Assembly (NCBI GenBank): GCA_015067435.1
Contig: SVMM01000004.1
Span: 62,001 to 126,000, forward strand
DNA from: Oscillospiraceae bacterium
Lineage (GTDB): Bacteria; Bacillota; Clostridia; Oscillospirales; Oscillospiraceae
Length of the DNA stretch: 64,000 nt
Reading direction: 5' to 3'
Below are positions 50,769 to 60,006 of the stretch, piece after piece. Position 1 is the stretch's first letter. Every line of letters begins with the position of its first letter. The translations under genes and the position numbers were made by a program. The notes below the pieces were generated by a model. That model was not told the origin of the DNA. It did not search any database and saw only the letters and a list, made by a program, of their open reading frames with translations.

Positions 50769-52296
50769 ATTGCAGGACAAGCCCGTCCTCCGTCAGGCGG
50801 TATACCGTGTCGCAGACCTCCGCGAGATACCGTCGGTCGTGCGAGACGCTGATGATCGCGCCGGGAAAGCCGCGCAGCAGGGCGCGGATCTCCGGCCCGG
50901 AGAGGGGCGAGAAGTTGCGCGTCGGCTCGTCGAGCAGCAGGACGTTCGTCTCGCTCAGGCTCAGCTTGAGCAGCAGCAGCTTCGCCTTCTGCCCGCCGGA
51001 GAGCCCGCGTGCCGGACGGAACATCTCCTCCGCCGTGTAGCGCAAGGAGCCGAGGTACGTACGCGCCGTGGTCAGCGCCTCCCGGTCGCCGGACGGCACA
51101 AGGCAGTCCAGCGGCGTTTCGTCCAGATCCAGCAGCTCCTCGTAGTCCTGCGGCATGTAGAACACGCGCAGATCGTCCCGCGGGCGCAGCATCTTGTGCA
51201 CCGCGCGCAGCAGCGTCGTCTTGCCCGCGCCGTTTTTGCCGGTGATGCCCACCTTCTCCGGTCCGCGGACGCGCAGCGCGACATTCCGCGCCAGCACACG
51301 CTCGCCGCAGCGCAGCTCCGGCAGGGCGCAGTCCAGCACCGTCTTGCCCGCGGGCAGCCGCGGCAGGTCGTGGAAGCGGATGAGGATGGGCGCTTCTGCC
51401 TCCGGATACGCCGTCATGTCCTCGTGCTCGCGCGCGTAGCGCTTCTCCATCGCCTTGACGGACGCCATCTTCTTTTTGAGCAGCCGCCCGCCCGCGGGAT
51501 CGGCGCGGGAGATGTTCTCCTGCGCGCGCTCCACGCTCTGCTGGATGCGGCGGAACTTCTCCAGCGCCTTCTTCTCCTCGCGCCGCTCGCTGCCCGCCAG
51601 CTGCGCCTGCTTGTCGAAGAGCGCCGCGCGCTCCGCCATGAACTGCCGGAACGGCATGTTTGCGACCGTCCACCGGCTCGCGGTCTTGCGCCGCAGCTGT
51701 TCGAGCAGCACGACGCGGTTGGCGGTCCGCTCGATCAGCGTCTCGTCGTGGGAGATGAACAGCACGCCGCCCCTCCAGCCGGCGATCAGCTCCTCCATCC
51801 ACTCCAGCGTCTCCACGTCCACGTCGTTCGACGGCTCGTCGAGCAGCAGGATATCCGGTTCCGCGAGCAGCAACGCCGCCATTTGCAGCTTGACCTTCTC
51901 GCCGCCGGAGAGTGTCGCCATGGGCTGTGGGGCGTACCACGCGCTATCGTCCAGCCCCAGCCGGTTTGCGAGCGACGCGAGCGTCCGCGGCGAGGCGCTT
52001 TGGAACGCCTCGCGCTCCGAGAAAAAATCGTATACGGTCTTCTCCTTGTCCGCCGCCGGAAGCTCCTGCGGCAGATAGCCCATCGCCTCGCCCCGCGTCG
52101 CGCGCGTGCCCTCCGCGTCGGCGTAGGACGCGATGAGCGCCGGATCGAAGATCCACTTGAGCAGCGTCGACTTGCCGTTGCCCTCCTCGCCGACGATCAC
52201 CGCACGGTCGCCGGGGTTGAGCACGAAATTGAAGTCATCCAGCACCGTGCGCAGGTCGCGCCGGTGCGTGATGGTCAGATGGTTGATTTGGAGCAA
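50767..52296 (-). CDS. ABC-F family ATPase
   Basis: A 509-residue soluble protein with two ABC domains and no membrane segments. First: Walker A VGEEGNGKST, signature LSGGEKVKLQ, Walker B LLLDEPSNDVD. Second: GKNGAGKTT, LSGGQKAKLLL, LLLDEPTRNFSPLSGPE. The charged interdomain linker (about 200-300) is the helical P-site tRNA-interaction motif of ABC-F proteins, which act on the ribosome and include antibiotic target-protection factors. Start is TTG, 7 nt after AAAGGAGG. Whether it confers resistance cannot be told. Confidence 0.92.
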   Translation of the reverse strand: MLQINHLTITHRRDLRTVLDDFNFVLNPGDRAVIVGEEGNGKSTLLKWIFDPALIASYADAEGTRATRGEAMGYLPQELPAADKEKTVYDFFSEREAFQSASPRTLASLANRLGLDDSAWYAPQPMATLSGGEKVKLQMAALLLAEPDILLLDEPSNDVDVETLEWMEELIAGWRGGVLFISHDETLIERTANRVVLLEQLRRKTASRWTVANMPFRQFMAERAALFDKQAQLAGSERREEKKALEKFRRIQQSVERAQENISRADPAGGRLLKKKMASVKAMEKRYAREHEDMTAYPEAEAPILIRFHDLPRLPAGKTVLDCALPELRCGERVLARNVALRVRGPEKVGITGKNGAGKTTLLRAVHKMLRPRDDLRVFYMPQDYEELLDLDETPLDCLVPSGDREALTTARTYLGSLRYTAEEMFRPARGLSGGQKAKLLLLKLSLSETNVLLLDEPTRNFSPLSGPEIRALLRGFPGAIISVSHDRRYLAEVCDTVYRLTEDGLVLQ

Positions 52297-52323
52297 AAGC
52301 GTCCCTCCTTTGCCGGAAAGGAA

Positions 52324-52353
52324 GGAGCCTGCCCGCGCACGCAGGCAGGCTCC
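52324..52353 (-). terminator. Terminator of the lysine-fermentation operon
   Basis: Minus strand GGAGCCTGCC-(10 nt)-GGCAGGCTCC then TTCCTTTCC, 7 bp past the acetoacetyl-CoA synthetase stop. Confidence 0.75.
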
Positions 52354-52359
52354 GGTCTC

Positions 52360-54315
52360 TTACGCTTGCAGCTGCGGCAGGATGTCCTCGTAGAATTTGA
52401 GGCTTTCGGGGTTGCCCAGCGCGTCGCGGTTGCCGACGGGGCGGCCGTTGAGGATGTTCGTCACCGCGCCCTCGACCTTCTTGCCGTTGAGCGTAACGGG
52501 GATCTCCGGCGTTTCCAGAATGACGGCGGGCACGTGGCGCGGGGACGCCTTGGTGCGCAGCGTCGTCTTGATCTTCTTCACCAGCTCGTCGTCGAGCGTG
52601 TGGCCCGGCTGGCACTTGACAAACAGCACGATGCGCTGGTCGCCCGCGACGTTCTGCCCGACGGCGAGCGAGTCCTCGACCTCCGGCAGGGAGTTGACCT
52701 GGTTGTATATCTCCGCCGTGCCGATGCGCACGCCGGACGGCTTGAGGATGGAGTCGCTGCGCCCGCAGAAGGTAAGGCCCCCGGTGTTGCCGTGCAGGAT
52801 GACGTAGTCGCCGTGGCGCCACACGCCGGGATAGTTCGTAAAGTAGGCGTTAAAGTACCGCTCGCCCTTGGGATCGTCCCAGAAGTACAGCGGCATGGAC
52901 GGAATGGGCTTTTCGCACACCAGCTCGCCCTCGCGGTCGCGGATGGGCTTGCCGTCGTCGTCGTAGCACTCCACCTTCTCGCCGAGGCCGAGCGCGGACA
53001 GCTCGCCGCTGTAGACGGGGATCATCATATTGCCGATGCCAAAGCAGCCGTTGATGTCCGTGCCGCCGGCGATGGAGTTGAAGTGATAGTCCTCCTTGAT
53101 CTCGCGGTAGACAAACTCCCAGCCCGCGTCCGAGAGCGCCGAGCCGGTCTGCGAAATCGCGCGCAGGGCGCTGAGGTCGGCGTGCTCGCGCGGTTTGAAG
53201 CCGTGGGCGATCAGCATGTGGATGTAGCTGGCGGAGAGGCCGAAGTCCGTGACCTTCTCGCGCTCAAGGATCTTCCAGATCGCCGCGTCGTCGGGATACG
53301 ACGGGTTGCCGTCGAACAGGCACAGCTCCGCGCCGGTGCCGAGCGCCGCCGCCTGCCAGTTCCACATCATCCAGCTGCATGTCGTGATGTAGAGGAGCTT
53401 GCTGCCCTCCTGAATGTTGCAGTGGAGCACCAGCTCCTTTAACTGGTTGACGAGGATGCCCGCGTGGGACTGCACCATGCACTTGGGCTTGCCGGTGGTG
53501 CCGGAGGAGAACATGACGACCAGCGGATGGGACGCCGAGACCTGCTCGTAGGCAAAGCCGGCGGGCGCGGGCGCGAGATAGTCCGCAAAGCGCACCGCCA
53601 TGGGCACGTCCGCGATGTCGTCGTCCCCGGCGTAGTGAACGACCACGACGCGCCGGAGCGACGGGATGCGCGAGGCGATCTCCTTTACGTTGGGGATGGT
53701 GGAGAAGGTCTTGCCCTTATAGCGGTAGCCGTCGGTGGTGACGAGGATCTTCGGCTGGATCTGCCCCACGCGGTCGACCGCGGCGGTGGCGCCGATGTCG
53801 GTGGCGCAGGAGCACCACGTCGCGCCGACGGCGGCGGCGGCGAGCATGGCGACGATGGTCTCCGGCAGGTTCGGCAGATACCCCGCGATCGTGTCGCCGG
53901 GGACGATGCCCTCGTTCCGGAACGCCGTGGCAAGGCGCTCGACCGTCTCCTTCAGCTCGCGGCGCGTCATCTCACGGCGCAGGAAGTCCTCGCCGCAGAA
54001 CGTGATCGCGACGCCGTCGCGGTCGCAGAACCGCAGGAGGTTTTCGGCGTAGTTGAGCCTTGCGCCGACGAACCACTCCGCGCCGGGGAACTTTCCGAGA
54101 TCGTCCACGACCTTGTCATAGGGCTTGGAGCATATGATGTCGAAATAGTCCCACAGCGCCGCCCAGAAGTCCGGGATGTTCTCCACGGACCAGCGGTACA
54201 GCTCGGCATATTCATGGAAGTCCGTGCCGCAGCGTTTGTTTACATAACGCATAAAGTCCGCCATCCGGCAGCCGTTTTTCTGTTCCTCGGACGGGGTCCA
54301 AAGCATTTTTTGCAT
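52360..54315 (-). CDS. aacS: Acetoacetyl-CoA synthetase (acetoacetate--CoA ligase)
   Basis: Adenylate-forming enzyme of 651 residues. P-loop MFSSGTTGKPKCMV, the AMP-binding IAGGTDINGCFG segment, HGDYVILHGN and the acetyl-CoA-synthetase-type C-terminal lysine loop (TLNGKKVEGAVTNIL) are all present; the N-terminus (WTPSEEQKNGCRMADFMRYV) matches acetoacetate ligases rather than acetate ligases. It would turn acetoacetate released by Kce into acetoacetyl-CoA at the cost of ATP to AMP. Most lysine fermenters use a CoA transferase here. Last gene of the kam operon. Confidence 0.92.
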   Translation of the reverse strand: MQKMLWTPSEEQKNGCRMADFMRYVNKRCGTDFHEYAELYRWSVENIPDFWAALWDYFDIICSKPYDKVVDDLGKFPGAEWFVGARLNYAENLLRFCDRDGVAITFCGEDFLRREMTRRELKETVERLATAFRNEGIVPGDTIAGYLPNLPETIVAMLAAAAVGATWCSCATDIGATAAVDRVGQIQPKILVTTDGYRYKGKTFSTIPNVKEIASRIPSLRRVVVVHYAGDDDIADVPMAVRFADYLAPAPAGFAYEQVSASHPLVVMFSSGTTGKPKCMVQSHAGILVNQLKELVLHCNIQEGSKLLYITTCSWMMWNWQAAALGTGAELCLFDGNPSYPDDAAIWKILEREKVTDFGLSASYIHMLIAHGFKPREHADLSALRAISQTGSALSDAGWEFVYREIKEDYHFNSIAGGTDINGCFGIGNMMIPVYSGELSALGLGEKVECYDDDGKPIRDREGELVCEKPIPSMPLYFWDDPKGERYFNAYFTNYPGVWRHGDYVILHGNTGGLTFCGRSDSILKPSGVRIGTAEIYNQVNSLPEVEDSLAVGQNVAGDQRIVLFVKCQPGHTLDDELVKKIKTTLRTKASPRHVPAVILETPEIPVTLNGKKVEGAVTNILNGRPVGNRDALGNPESLKFYEDILPQLQA

Positions 54316-54330
54316 GATGGGTGCGCCTCC

Positions 54331-55119
54331 TTACTTCATGCCGCGGCGCACCATCTCCTTGACGCAGAAGGTGGCGACGTCGTTGGCGAATTTTCCGGGG
54401 CCGAAGCCCGCGTCGAAGCCGAGCTCCTTGGCAAGCTCGTGCGTGATGCGCGCGCCGCCGCAGCACATGACGCACTTGGCGCGCATACCCTCCGCCTCCG
54501 CCAGCTCGATGAGCTCCGTCAGATTCTGGATGTGGATGTTTTTCTGCGTGACCGTCTGGCTCACGAGCAGCACGTCGGCGTGCAGCTCGCGCGCCTTTTC
54601 GAGAAATTCCTCGTTCGGCACCTGACTGCCGAGGTTGTACGCCTCGATCATGTCGTAGCGCTCCAGGCCGTAGTGTCCGGCGAAGCCCTTGCGGTTCATG
54701 ATCGCGTCGATGCCGACGGTGTGGGCGTCGGTGCCCGTGGAGGCGCCGATGACCACGATCTTGCGGCCGATGTGCTCGCGGATGTAGGCGTCCACCTCGT
54801 CCATCTCCATCGTCTCGTCCTCGATCGCCTGGATCTGGATCTTGGTGTAGTCCACGCTGTGCGTGCACGAGCCGTAGACGACGTAGAAGGTGAACTCCTT
54901 GTCGAGCGAGCGGGCATAGGCGACGTTCGGCTCGCTGATACCCATCTGTCGGGAGAGCAGGCGCGCCGCCTCCATGCCGCGATCGTTGTTGGCGACGGGC
55001 AGGGTGAAGCTCAACTGCACCTTGCCGTCGTTCATCGTGTCGCCGTAGGGCTTGAGCATCGTGAGGTCGAGGGTCTTGTCGAAGTCCTTCGCCGACATGT
55101 CGTAGAGTCCGGAGCTCAT
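54331..55119 (-). CDS. kamE: Lysine 5,6-aminomutase beta subunit
   Basis: Cobalamin-binding subunit, 262 residues. The B12 motif is GTDAHTVGID (Asp-x-His-x-x-Gly) within a Rossmann-type domain with GPGKFANDVA near the end. The PLP-binding lysine lies in the N-terminal HSVDYTKIQIQ segment, as in characterised KamE. With KamD it moves the 6-amino group of beta-lysine to C5 using adenosylcobalamin and PLP. Overlaps kamD (ATGA). Confidence 0.96.
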   Translation of the reverse strand: MSSGLYDMSAKDFDKTLDLTMLKPYGDTMNDGKVQLSFTLPVANNDRGMEAARLLSRQMGISEPNVAYARSLDKEFTFYVVYGSCTHSVDYTKIQIQAIEDETMEMDEVDAYIREHIGRKIVVIGASTGTDAHTVGIDAIMNRKGFAGHYGLERYDMIEAYNLGSQVPNEEFLEKARELHADVLLVSQTVTQKNIHIQNLTELIELAEAEGMRAKCVMCCGGARITHELAKELGFDAGFGPGKFANDVATFCVKEMVRRGMK

Positions 55120-56708
55120 GCCCTCGCCTCCTCTCCGCGCATCGCCTCGATGAAGGGGTTGAAGTGGCCGTCCGCCTTGCGCACGACGCCGGAAAGGCCC
55201 TTGCCGCCGTCCTGCGGGCGCTTGATGTCCGCGAACACGCCCTTTTCAAGCGTCGCGAACAGTCCCATATGCTCGATCTCGCGCAGGAGGTCCGCCGCCT
55301 TTTGCAGCACCTCGGCGGCGCGGCTCTGGATGATGCCGCCGGGCTTGTATTCGATCTCGCCGCCGAAGTCCGCCATCGTGCGGAAGATGTACTGCGCGTT
55401 CTCGATGGCAAGCGCGCGGTCGGACATGAACGGCGTGTGGATCGCCTCGGTCATCATGCCGAGCAGGTGGATCTTCTGCCCTGTGAGGATCGTCACCATG
55501 TTAAAGAGCGCGTCCTGCACGTGACCGCGGAAGATGTTGCCGGTCATGAACTTCGTCGGCGGCATGTACTTGAGCGGCGCGCGCGGGAAGATCTCGCGCG
55601 CCATCTGCGCCTGCGCCAGCTCGTAGAGGAACGCGTTGGGAAGGTCCGGGTTCATCTCGAACGCGTGGCCGAGGCCCATCTGCTCCTCGGGAAGCCCCGC
55701 CTTGAGCGCGAACGCCTCGTTCAAAAACTGGCTTGCCAACACCGTGTGCGCCTCCTCATAGGCGTCGGCGGTGGTGAGATAGTTGTCCTCGCCGGTGTTG
55801 ATGATAACGCCCGCGAAGCCGTTGATGACGCGGGAGAAATACTGGTCGATGATCGTGCGCTGCATGTTGATGTCGCGGAACAAAATGCCGTAAAGCGCGT
55901 CGTTGAGCATCACGTCCAGCCGCTCCAGCGCGCCCATCGCCGCAATCTCCGGCATGCACAGGCCCGAGCAGTAGTTGCACAGGCGGATGTAGCGGCGCTG
56001 CTCCTCGCCGACTTCGTCGAGCGCGGCGCGCATGAGGCGGAAGTTCTCCTGCGTGGCGTAGGTACCGCCGAAGCCCTCGGTCGTCGCGCCGAAGGGCACG
56101 AAGTCCAGCAGGCTCTGCCCCGTGGTGCGGATGACCGCGATCACGTCCGCGCCCTGCTTCGCCGCCGCCTTCGCCTGCGTGATGTCCTCGTAGATGTTGC
56201 CCGTGGCGACGATCAGGTAGATAAAGGGACCCTCCTTGTCGCTGTACGCCGTTAGGTACTCGTTGCGTTTAGCCACGTTCGCGCGGATGCGGTCCATCGT
56301 CGCGTCCACGACGGGCGCGAGCGCCGCGCGGATCTCCGGCTCCGAATGGTTCGGCAGCGCCGCGAGGTCGATCTCGCCGCGGTCGATGCCCTCGGCGATC
56401 TCCTGAGGCGTCAGCCCCAGCTCCGCCATGGCGTTGCCGACGCGCAGCGCCGCGCCGTCGCCGAGGATGTCACGGGCGGAGAGGTGCTCCACCACGACGT
56501 TCGGCAGCGGCACGTCCACGTCGTTCACGCCGTCGATGCCGAGCAGGCGGCAGACCGTGCGCTCCACCGCGACGGTGGTGTGCGCTTCGATAAAGCGCTG
56601 CGTGTCCTCCGCCACCCGCGCGGCGGAGGCGCGCGCCTGATCGACGAGCGTGCGGTCCAGCCCCAGCTTGCTCTGCACCGGGGCGATCTTTGCTTTGATC
56701 GGCTCCAT
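55116..56708 (-). CDS. kamD: Lysine 5,6-aminomutase alpha subunit
   Basis: TIM-barrel catalytic subunit, 530 residues, normal for KamD. Typical segments: KIAPVQSKLGLDRTLVDQAR at the N-terminus, ATGNIYEDITQAKAAAKQGAD, PFGATTEGFGGTYATQENFRLM and EYKPGGIIQSRAAEVLQKA. It houses the radical chemistry over the cobalamin held by KamE. Located 4 bp downstream of kamA. Confidence 0.96.
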   Translation of the reverse strand: MEPIKAKIAPVQSKLGLDRTLVDQARASAARVAEDTQRFIEAHTTVAVERTVCRLLGIDGVNDVDVPLPNVVVEHLSARDILGDGAALRVGNAMAELGLTPQEIAEGIDRGEIDLAALPNHSEPEIRAALAPVVDATMDRIRANVAKRNEYLTAYSDKEGPFIYLIVATGNIYEDITQAKAAAKQGADVIAVIRTTGQSLLDFVPFGATTEGFGGTYATQENFRLMRAALDEVGEEQRRYIRLCNYCSGLCMPEIAAMGALERLDVMLNDALYGILFRDINMQRTIIDQYFSRVINGFAGVIINTGEDNYLTTADAYEEAHTVLASQFLNEAFALKAGLPEEQMGLGHAFEMNPDLPNAFLYELAQAQMAREIFPRAPLKYMPPTKFMTGNIFRGHVQDALFNMVTILTGQKIHLLGMMTEAIHTPFMSDRALAIENAQYIFRTMADFGGEIEYKPGGIIQSRAAEVLQKAADLLREIEHMGLFATLEKGVFADIKRPQDGGKGLSGVVRKADGHFNPFIEAMRGEEARA

Positions 56709-56712
56709 AGAT

Positions 56713-57960
56713 TTATCCCTCGTGATGAGCGCGCTTGAGACGCGCGAGGTTGTTCGGCTCCATGCTCAGCGCCTGCCCGCGCTCCAGGCCCGCGACGCCG
56801 ACCAGCTCGTCCTTCTTCGCGTCGCGGCACCGCTCGCACTGGCAGTCGGTGTAGTGCTCCGGCTCGGTGTAGGTCGTGATGACGCCCTCGAAGTTGCGCA
56901 AAACCACTTTATGCGGCGTCTGGGAGATGACGTAGTTCGGCATGACCGGCGTCTTGCCGCCGCCGCCCGGCGCGTCCACCACGAAGGTCGGCACGCAGAA
57001 GCCGGAGGTGTGGCCGCGCAGCGCCTCGATGATCTCGATGCCCTTGCTCACCGGCGTGCGGAAGTGCTCCAGTCCCATCGAGAGGTCGCACTGGTAGATG
57101 TAGTACGGGCGGACGCGCATCTTCACCAGCTCGTGCATGAGCTTTTTCATCGTGTACACACAGTCGTTCACGCCCGCGAGCAGCACGGTCTGGTTGCCCA
57201 GCGGCACGCCGGCGTCGGCGAGCATGGCGGTGGCGCGCTTCGAATCCTCCGTGACCTCTTTTGGGTGGTTGAAGTGCGTGTTGAGCCAGATGGGATGGTA
57301 CTTCTTGAGCATGGCGCACAGCTCCGGCGTGATGCGCTGCGGCATGACGACGGGCGTGCGGCTGCCGATGCGCACGATCTCGACATGGTCGATCCTGCGC
57401 AGCTCGGAGATGACGTGCTCCAGCTTGTCGTCGCTCATCACCAGCGGGTCGCCGCCGGAGATCAGCACGTCGCGCACCTCCGTGTGCTCGCGCACGTAGT
57501 CGATGCACCTGTCGATCTGGTCGACTGGCACCGCCTGGTCGTGCTGCCCCGCGAAGCGGCGGCGCGTGCAGTGGCGGCAGTACATCGAGCACTGGTCGGT
57601 CACCAGCAGGAGCACACGGTCGGGATAGCGGTGCGTCAGACCCTTGACCGGGGAGTCGGTATCCTCGTGCAGCGGGTCGAGCAGATCGGCGGCGGACTGG
57701 TGCAGCTCGTTCGCCGTGGGGATCGCCTGCCGGCGGATGGGGTCGTTGGGGTCGCTTAAGTCGATGAGCGAGAGATAGTACGGCGTGATCGCCATGCGCA
57801 GCGTGCCGAGGCACTTGCGGATCCCCTCTTCCTCCTCCTCGGTGATGTCGATATGCTTTTTCAGATCCTCGACCGTCTCGATGCGGTTGCGCACCTGCCA
57901 TTTCCAGTCGTTCCAATCCTGCTCGGAAACCTCTGCAAACAAACCGTTGCGAGTTTTCAT
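56713..57960 (-). CDS. kamA: Lysine 2,3-aminomutase
   Basis: Radical SAM and PLP enzyme converting L-lysine to L-beta-lysine, 415 residues. Cluster cysteines Cys124, Cys128, Cys131 in CSMYCRHCTRRRFAG; the PLP lysine is in DAPGGGGKTPVMP; C-terminal CQCERCRDAKKDE binds zinc. AAAGGAG lies 11 nt before the start; between them ATG-CCA-TGA forms a two-codon upstream frame whose stop overlaps the kamA ATG. It is preceded by tail-element copy B. Confidence 0.96.
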   Translation of the reverse strand: MKTRNGLFAEVSEQDWNDWKWQVRNRIETVEDLKKHIDITEEEEEGIRKCLGTLRMAITPYYLSLIDLSDPNDPIRRQAIPTANELHQSAADLLDPLHEDTDSPVKGLTHRYPDRVLLLVTDQCSMYCRHCTRRRFAGQHDQAVPVDQIDRCIDYVREHTEVRDVLISGGDPLVMSDDKLEHVISELRRIDHVEIVRIGSRTPVVMPQRITPELCAMLKKYHPIWLNTHFNHPKEVTEDSKRATAMLADAGVPLGNQTVLLAGVNDCVYTMKKLMHELVKMRVRPYYIYQCDLSMGLEHFRTPVSKGIEIIEALRGHTSGFCVPTFVVDAPGGGGKTPVMPNYVISQTPHKVVLRNFEGVITTYTEPEHYTDCQCERCRDAKKDELVGVAGLERGQALSMEPNNLARLKRAHHEG

Positions 57961-57992
57961 GGCATATTATTCTCCTTTAATAGTGGTTTCCC

Positions 57993-58117
57993 ATGCCTGC
58001 GGGCAGAATTGTCCGCAGGCATCAGCCATATTTCGCGGTTGCCCCGCAAGGGGCGAGCGAAATGGCGATCCATCGCAAAGTATGTGTAAAAGGCTCCGCC
58101 TTTTACACATACTTTGC
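57993..58117 (-). repeat. Gene-tail three-hairpin element, copy B
   Basis: Between kdd and kamA inside the operon. Hairpin 1 (58075-58117) pairs GCAAAGTATGTGTAAAAGGC with its inverse around TCC/GGA; the arm contains the last codons and stop of kdd (Lys-Tyr-Val-stop). Core 58026-58065 CGCCATTTCGCTCGCCCC..GGGGCAACCGCGAAAT. Hairpin 3 (57993-58022) is ATGCCTGCGG / CCGCAGGCAT. No T run, so probably not a simple terminator. Confidence 0.75.
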
Positions 58118-59146
58118 ATCGAAGAGCTTGCGCAGCTTCTCGTTCTCGCGCAGGACGTTGAGCGTGATCTCGGCGTGATCCTTGGCATAGCCGTTGCCGA
58201 CGATCATGGTGAGGTCCTTGCCCACGCCCTCGGCGCCGAGCGCCGCGCGGGTGAAGCTGGTCGCCATGGAGAAGAAGTAGACGGTGCCGCCCTCGCGCAC
58301 AGGGAGGATGGCGCTCATCTCGCATGCCTCAACGTTGACGCAGGAGATGGAGATGTCGTACTCCTTCCCGCCGTTCGCCTCCAGCGCCGCGTTCAGAACG
58401 GACACCGGCTCGGTCGCGCTGGCGACGATGACCTTGTTGTAGACGCCCAGCTCCATGAGCCCCGCGACCTGCTTGGGGTTGCGCACCACGCCGACGACGT
58501 TGCCCTTCGGCCCGACCTTCTTCATCGCCTCGTAGCCGCACAGCACGCCGGACTTGCCGTTCGCGCCGAGGATCAGCACGCTGTCGCCCTCCTTGGGAAG
58601 CCTGCGCGCCTGCGCGGGCGCGCCGGCGACATCCAGCGCCGCGAGCGCCAGCGCCTCGGACATATCGTCGGGCAGCTTCGCGTACAGGCCGCTTTCAAAC
58701 AGCACCGCCTGCCCTACGATATCCACGCGGTCGATCTCCTTGTGGATGGCGAGGATCTTATCGATCTTCAGCGGCGTGAGGGACAACGACACCAGCGACG
58801 CGATCCTGTCGCCGACCTTGAGGTCGCGGTCCTTGAGATCGTCGCCGATGTAGGCGACCTTGCCGATGAACATGCCGCCGGAGCCGGTGACGGGGTTCTG
58901 CTGTTTGCCGCGCTCGGCGACGATGCCCATAATCATTTCGCCGATCTTCTTCTCGTCGCCGCCGCAGGCCTCGCTGATCTGGGTGAAGGACGCGGAGTCG
59001 ATGTTCAGGGAGATGACGTCGCAGATGATCTCATTGGAGTAGTGTTTGGACATGTCGTTGTCGATCTTTTGTGCCGCCTGCGTCAGCACGCCCTTGGGTT
59101 CGATGACGCGGTGCGCGCCGTACTTGTCGCCTTTGAGCTGTTCCAT
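58103..59146 (-). CDS. kdd: L-erythro-3,5-diaminohexanoate dehydrogenase
   Basis: NAD-dependent oxidative deamination of 3,5-diaminohexanoate to 5-amino-3-oxohexanoate. The 347 residues show the Kdd N-terminus (GAHRVIEPKGVLTQAA), a GroES-like part (IGDDLKDRDLKVGDRI) and a Rossmann domain with SVLILGANGKSGVL and VVGVVRNPKQ. CTGGAGGAA precedes the ATG. Its 3' end is mirrored in element copy B. Confidence 0.95.
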   Translation of the reverse strand: MEQLKGDKYGAHRVIEPKGVLTQAAQKIDNDMSKHYSNEIICDVISLNIDSASFTQISEACGGDEKKIGEMIMGIVAERGKQQNPVTGSGGMFIGKVAYIGDDLKDRDLKVGDRIASLVSLSLTPLKIDKILAIHKEIDRVDIVGQAVLFESGLYAKLPDDMSEALALAALDVAGAPAQARRLPKEGDSVLILGANGKSGVLCGYEAMKKVGPKGNVVGVVRNPKQVAGLMELGVYNKVIVASATEPVSVLNAALEANGGKEYDISISCVNVEACEMSAILPVREGGTVYFFSMATSFTRAALGAEGVGKDLTMIVGNGYAKDHAEITLNVLRENEKLRKLFDAKYV

Positions 59147-59180
59147 GGTGGTGTTCCTCCAGTTTTATTTTGATTTTGAA

Positions 59181-59999
59181 TCAGCCAAGACCGAGTATCC
59201 TCCTCGCCTCGGCGGGAGACGCGATCTCGCGCCCGAGCTCGCCGGCGATCCGGACGACCTTCGCCACCAGCTCGCCGTTGCTCTTGGCGAGCACGCCGCG
59301 CGAGAGGTAGAGATTGTCCTCAAAACCCACGCGGACGTTGCCGCCCATGACGATCGCCGCGGCGCCGAGTGTGAAGGCGTTGCGCCCGATGCCGGTCGCC
59401 GTCCATGTGCTGCCCGAGGGGATATGGCTCACCAGCCAGTCGAGGTTGCCGACGGTTGCGGGTGTGCAGCCGGGGACACCGAGCACAAAGTTGAACTGCA
59501 TCGGCGCGCCGGGCACCTCGCCCTTCTTTGCCATGGCGAGGATCGTGTCGAGATGCCCCATCTCGAAGCACTCGTACTCCGGCTTGATGTGGTTTTCCAG
59601 CATCCGCTTGCCAAAGGCGCGCATTGTGGGCATCGTGTTGTCGAAGATTTCGTCGCCGAAGTTGCAGGTGCCGCAGTCGAGCGTCGCCATCTCTGGCATC
59701 AGCTCGGTGGGCTGGAGCCGCTCCTCGGCGCTCATGCCGACCGCGCCGCCCGTGGACGGGATCAGGATCACGTCGGGGATCGCCTGTTTGATGGCATCCA
59801 TGCACATGCGGAAGCGCTCGCGGCTCTGCGTGGGCGTGCCGTCGTCCTCGCGCACGTGCAGGTGGACGATCGCCGCGCCCGCGTCATAGGCGCTCTTCGC
59901 CTCGCGCACGATCTCGTCGACGGTGTAGGGCACGGCGGGATTCTGCTGCTTCGTGACTTCCGCGCCGCAGATGGCGGCGGTGATGATGAGCTTCTCCAT
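59181..59999 (-). CDS. kce: 3-keto-5-aminohexanoate cleavage enzyme
   Basis: BKACE/DUF849 family, 272 residues. It condenses 5-amino-3-oxohexanoate with acetyl-CoA and releases acetoacetate and 3-aminobutyryl-CoA. Zinc ligands are visible as AIVHLHVREDDG (His-x-His) and the Glu of MGGNVRVGFEDNLYL. ATG at 59999 follows AGAGGAAG; an upstream frame extends into kal and is rejected. Seven base pairs after kal. Confidence 0.95.
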   Translation of the reverse strand: MEKLIITAAICGAEVTKQQNPAVPYTVDEIVREAKSAYDAGAAIVHLHVREDDGTPTQSRERFRMCMDAIKQAIPDVILIPSTGGAVGMSAEERLQPTELMPEMATLDCGTCNFGDEIFDNTMPTMRAFGKRMLENHIKPEYECFEMGHLDTILAMAKKGEVPGAPMQFNFVLGVPGCTPATVGNLDWLVSHIPSGSTWTATGIGRNAFTLGAAAIVMGGNVRVGFEDNLYLSRGVLAKSNGELVAKVVRIAGELGREIASPAEARRILGLG

Positions 60000-60006
60000 C
60001 GCGCTC

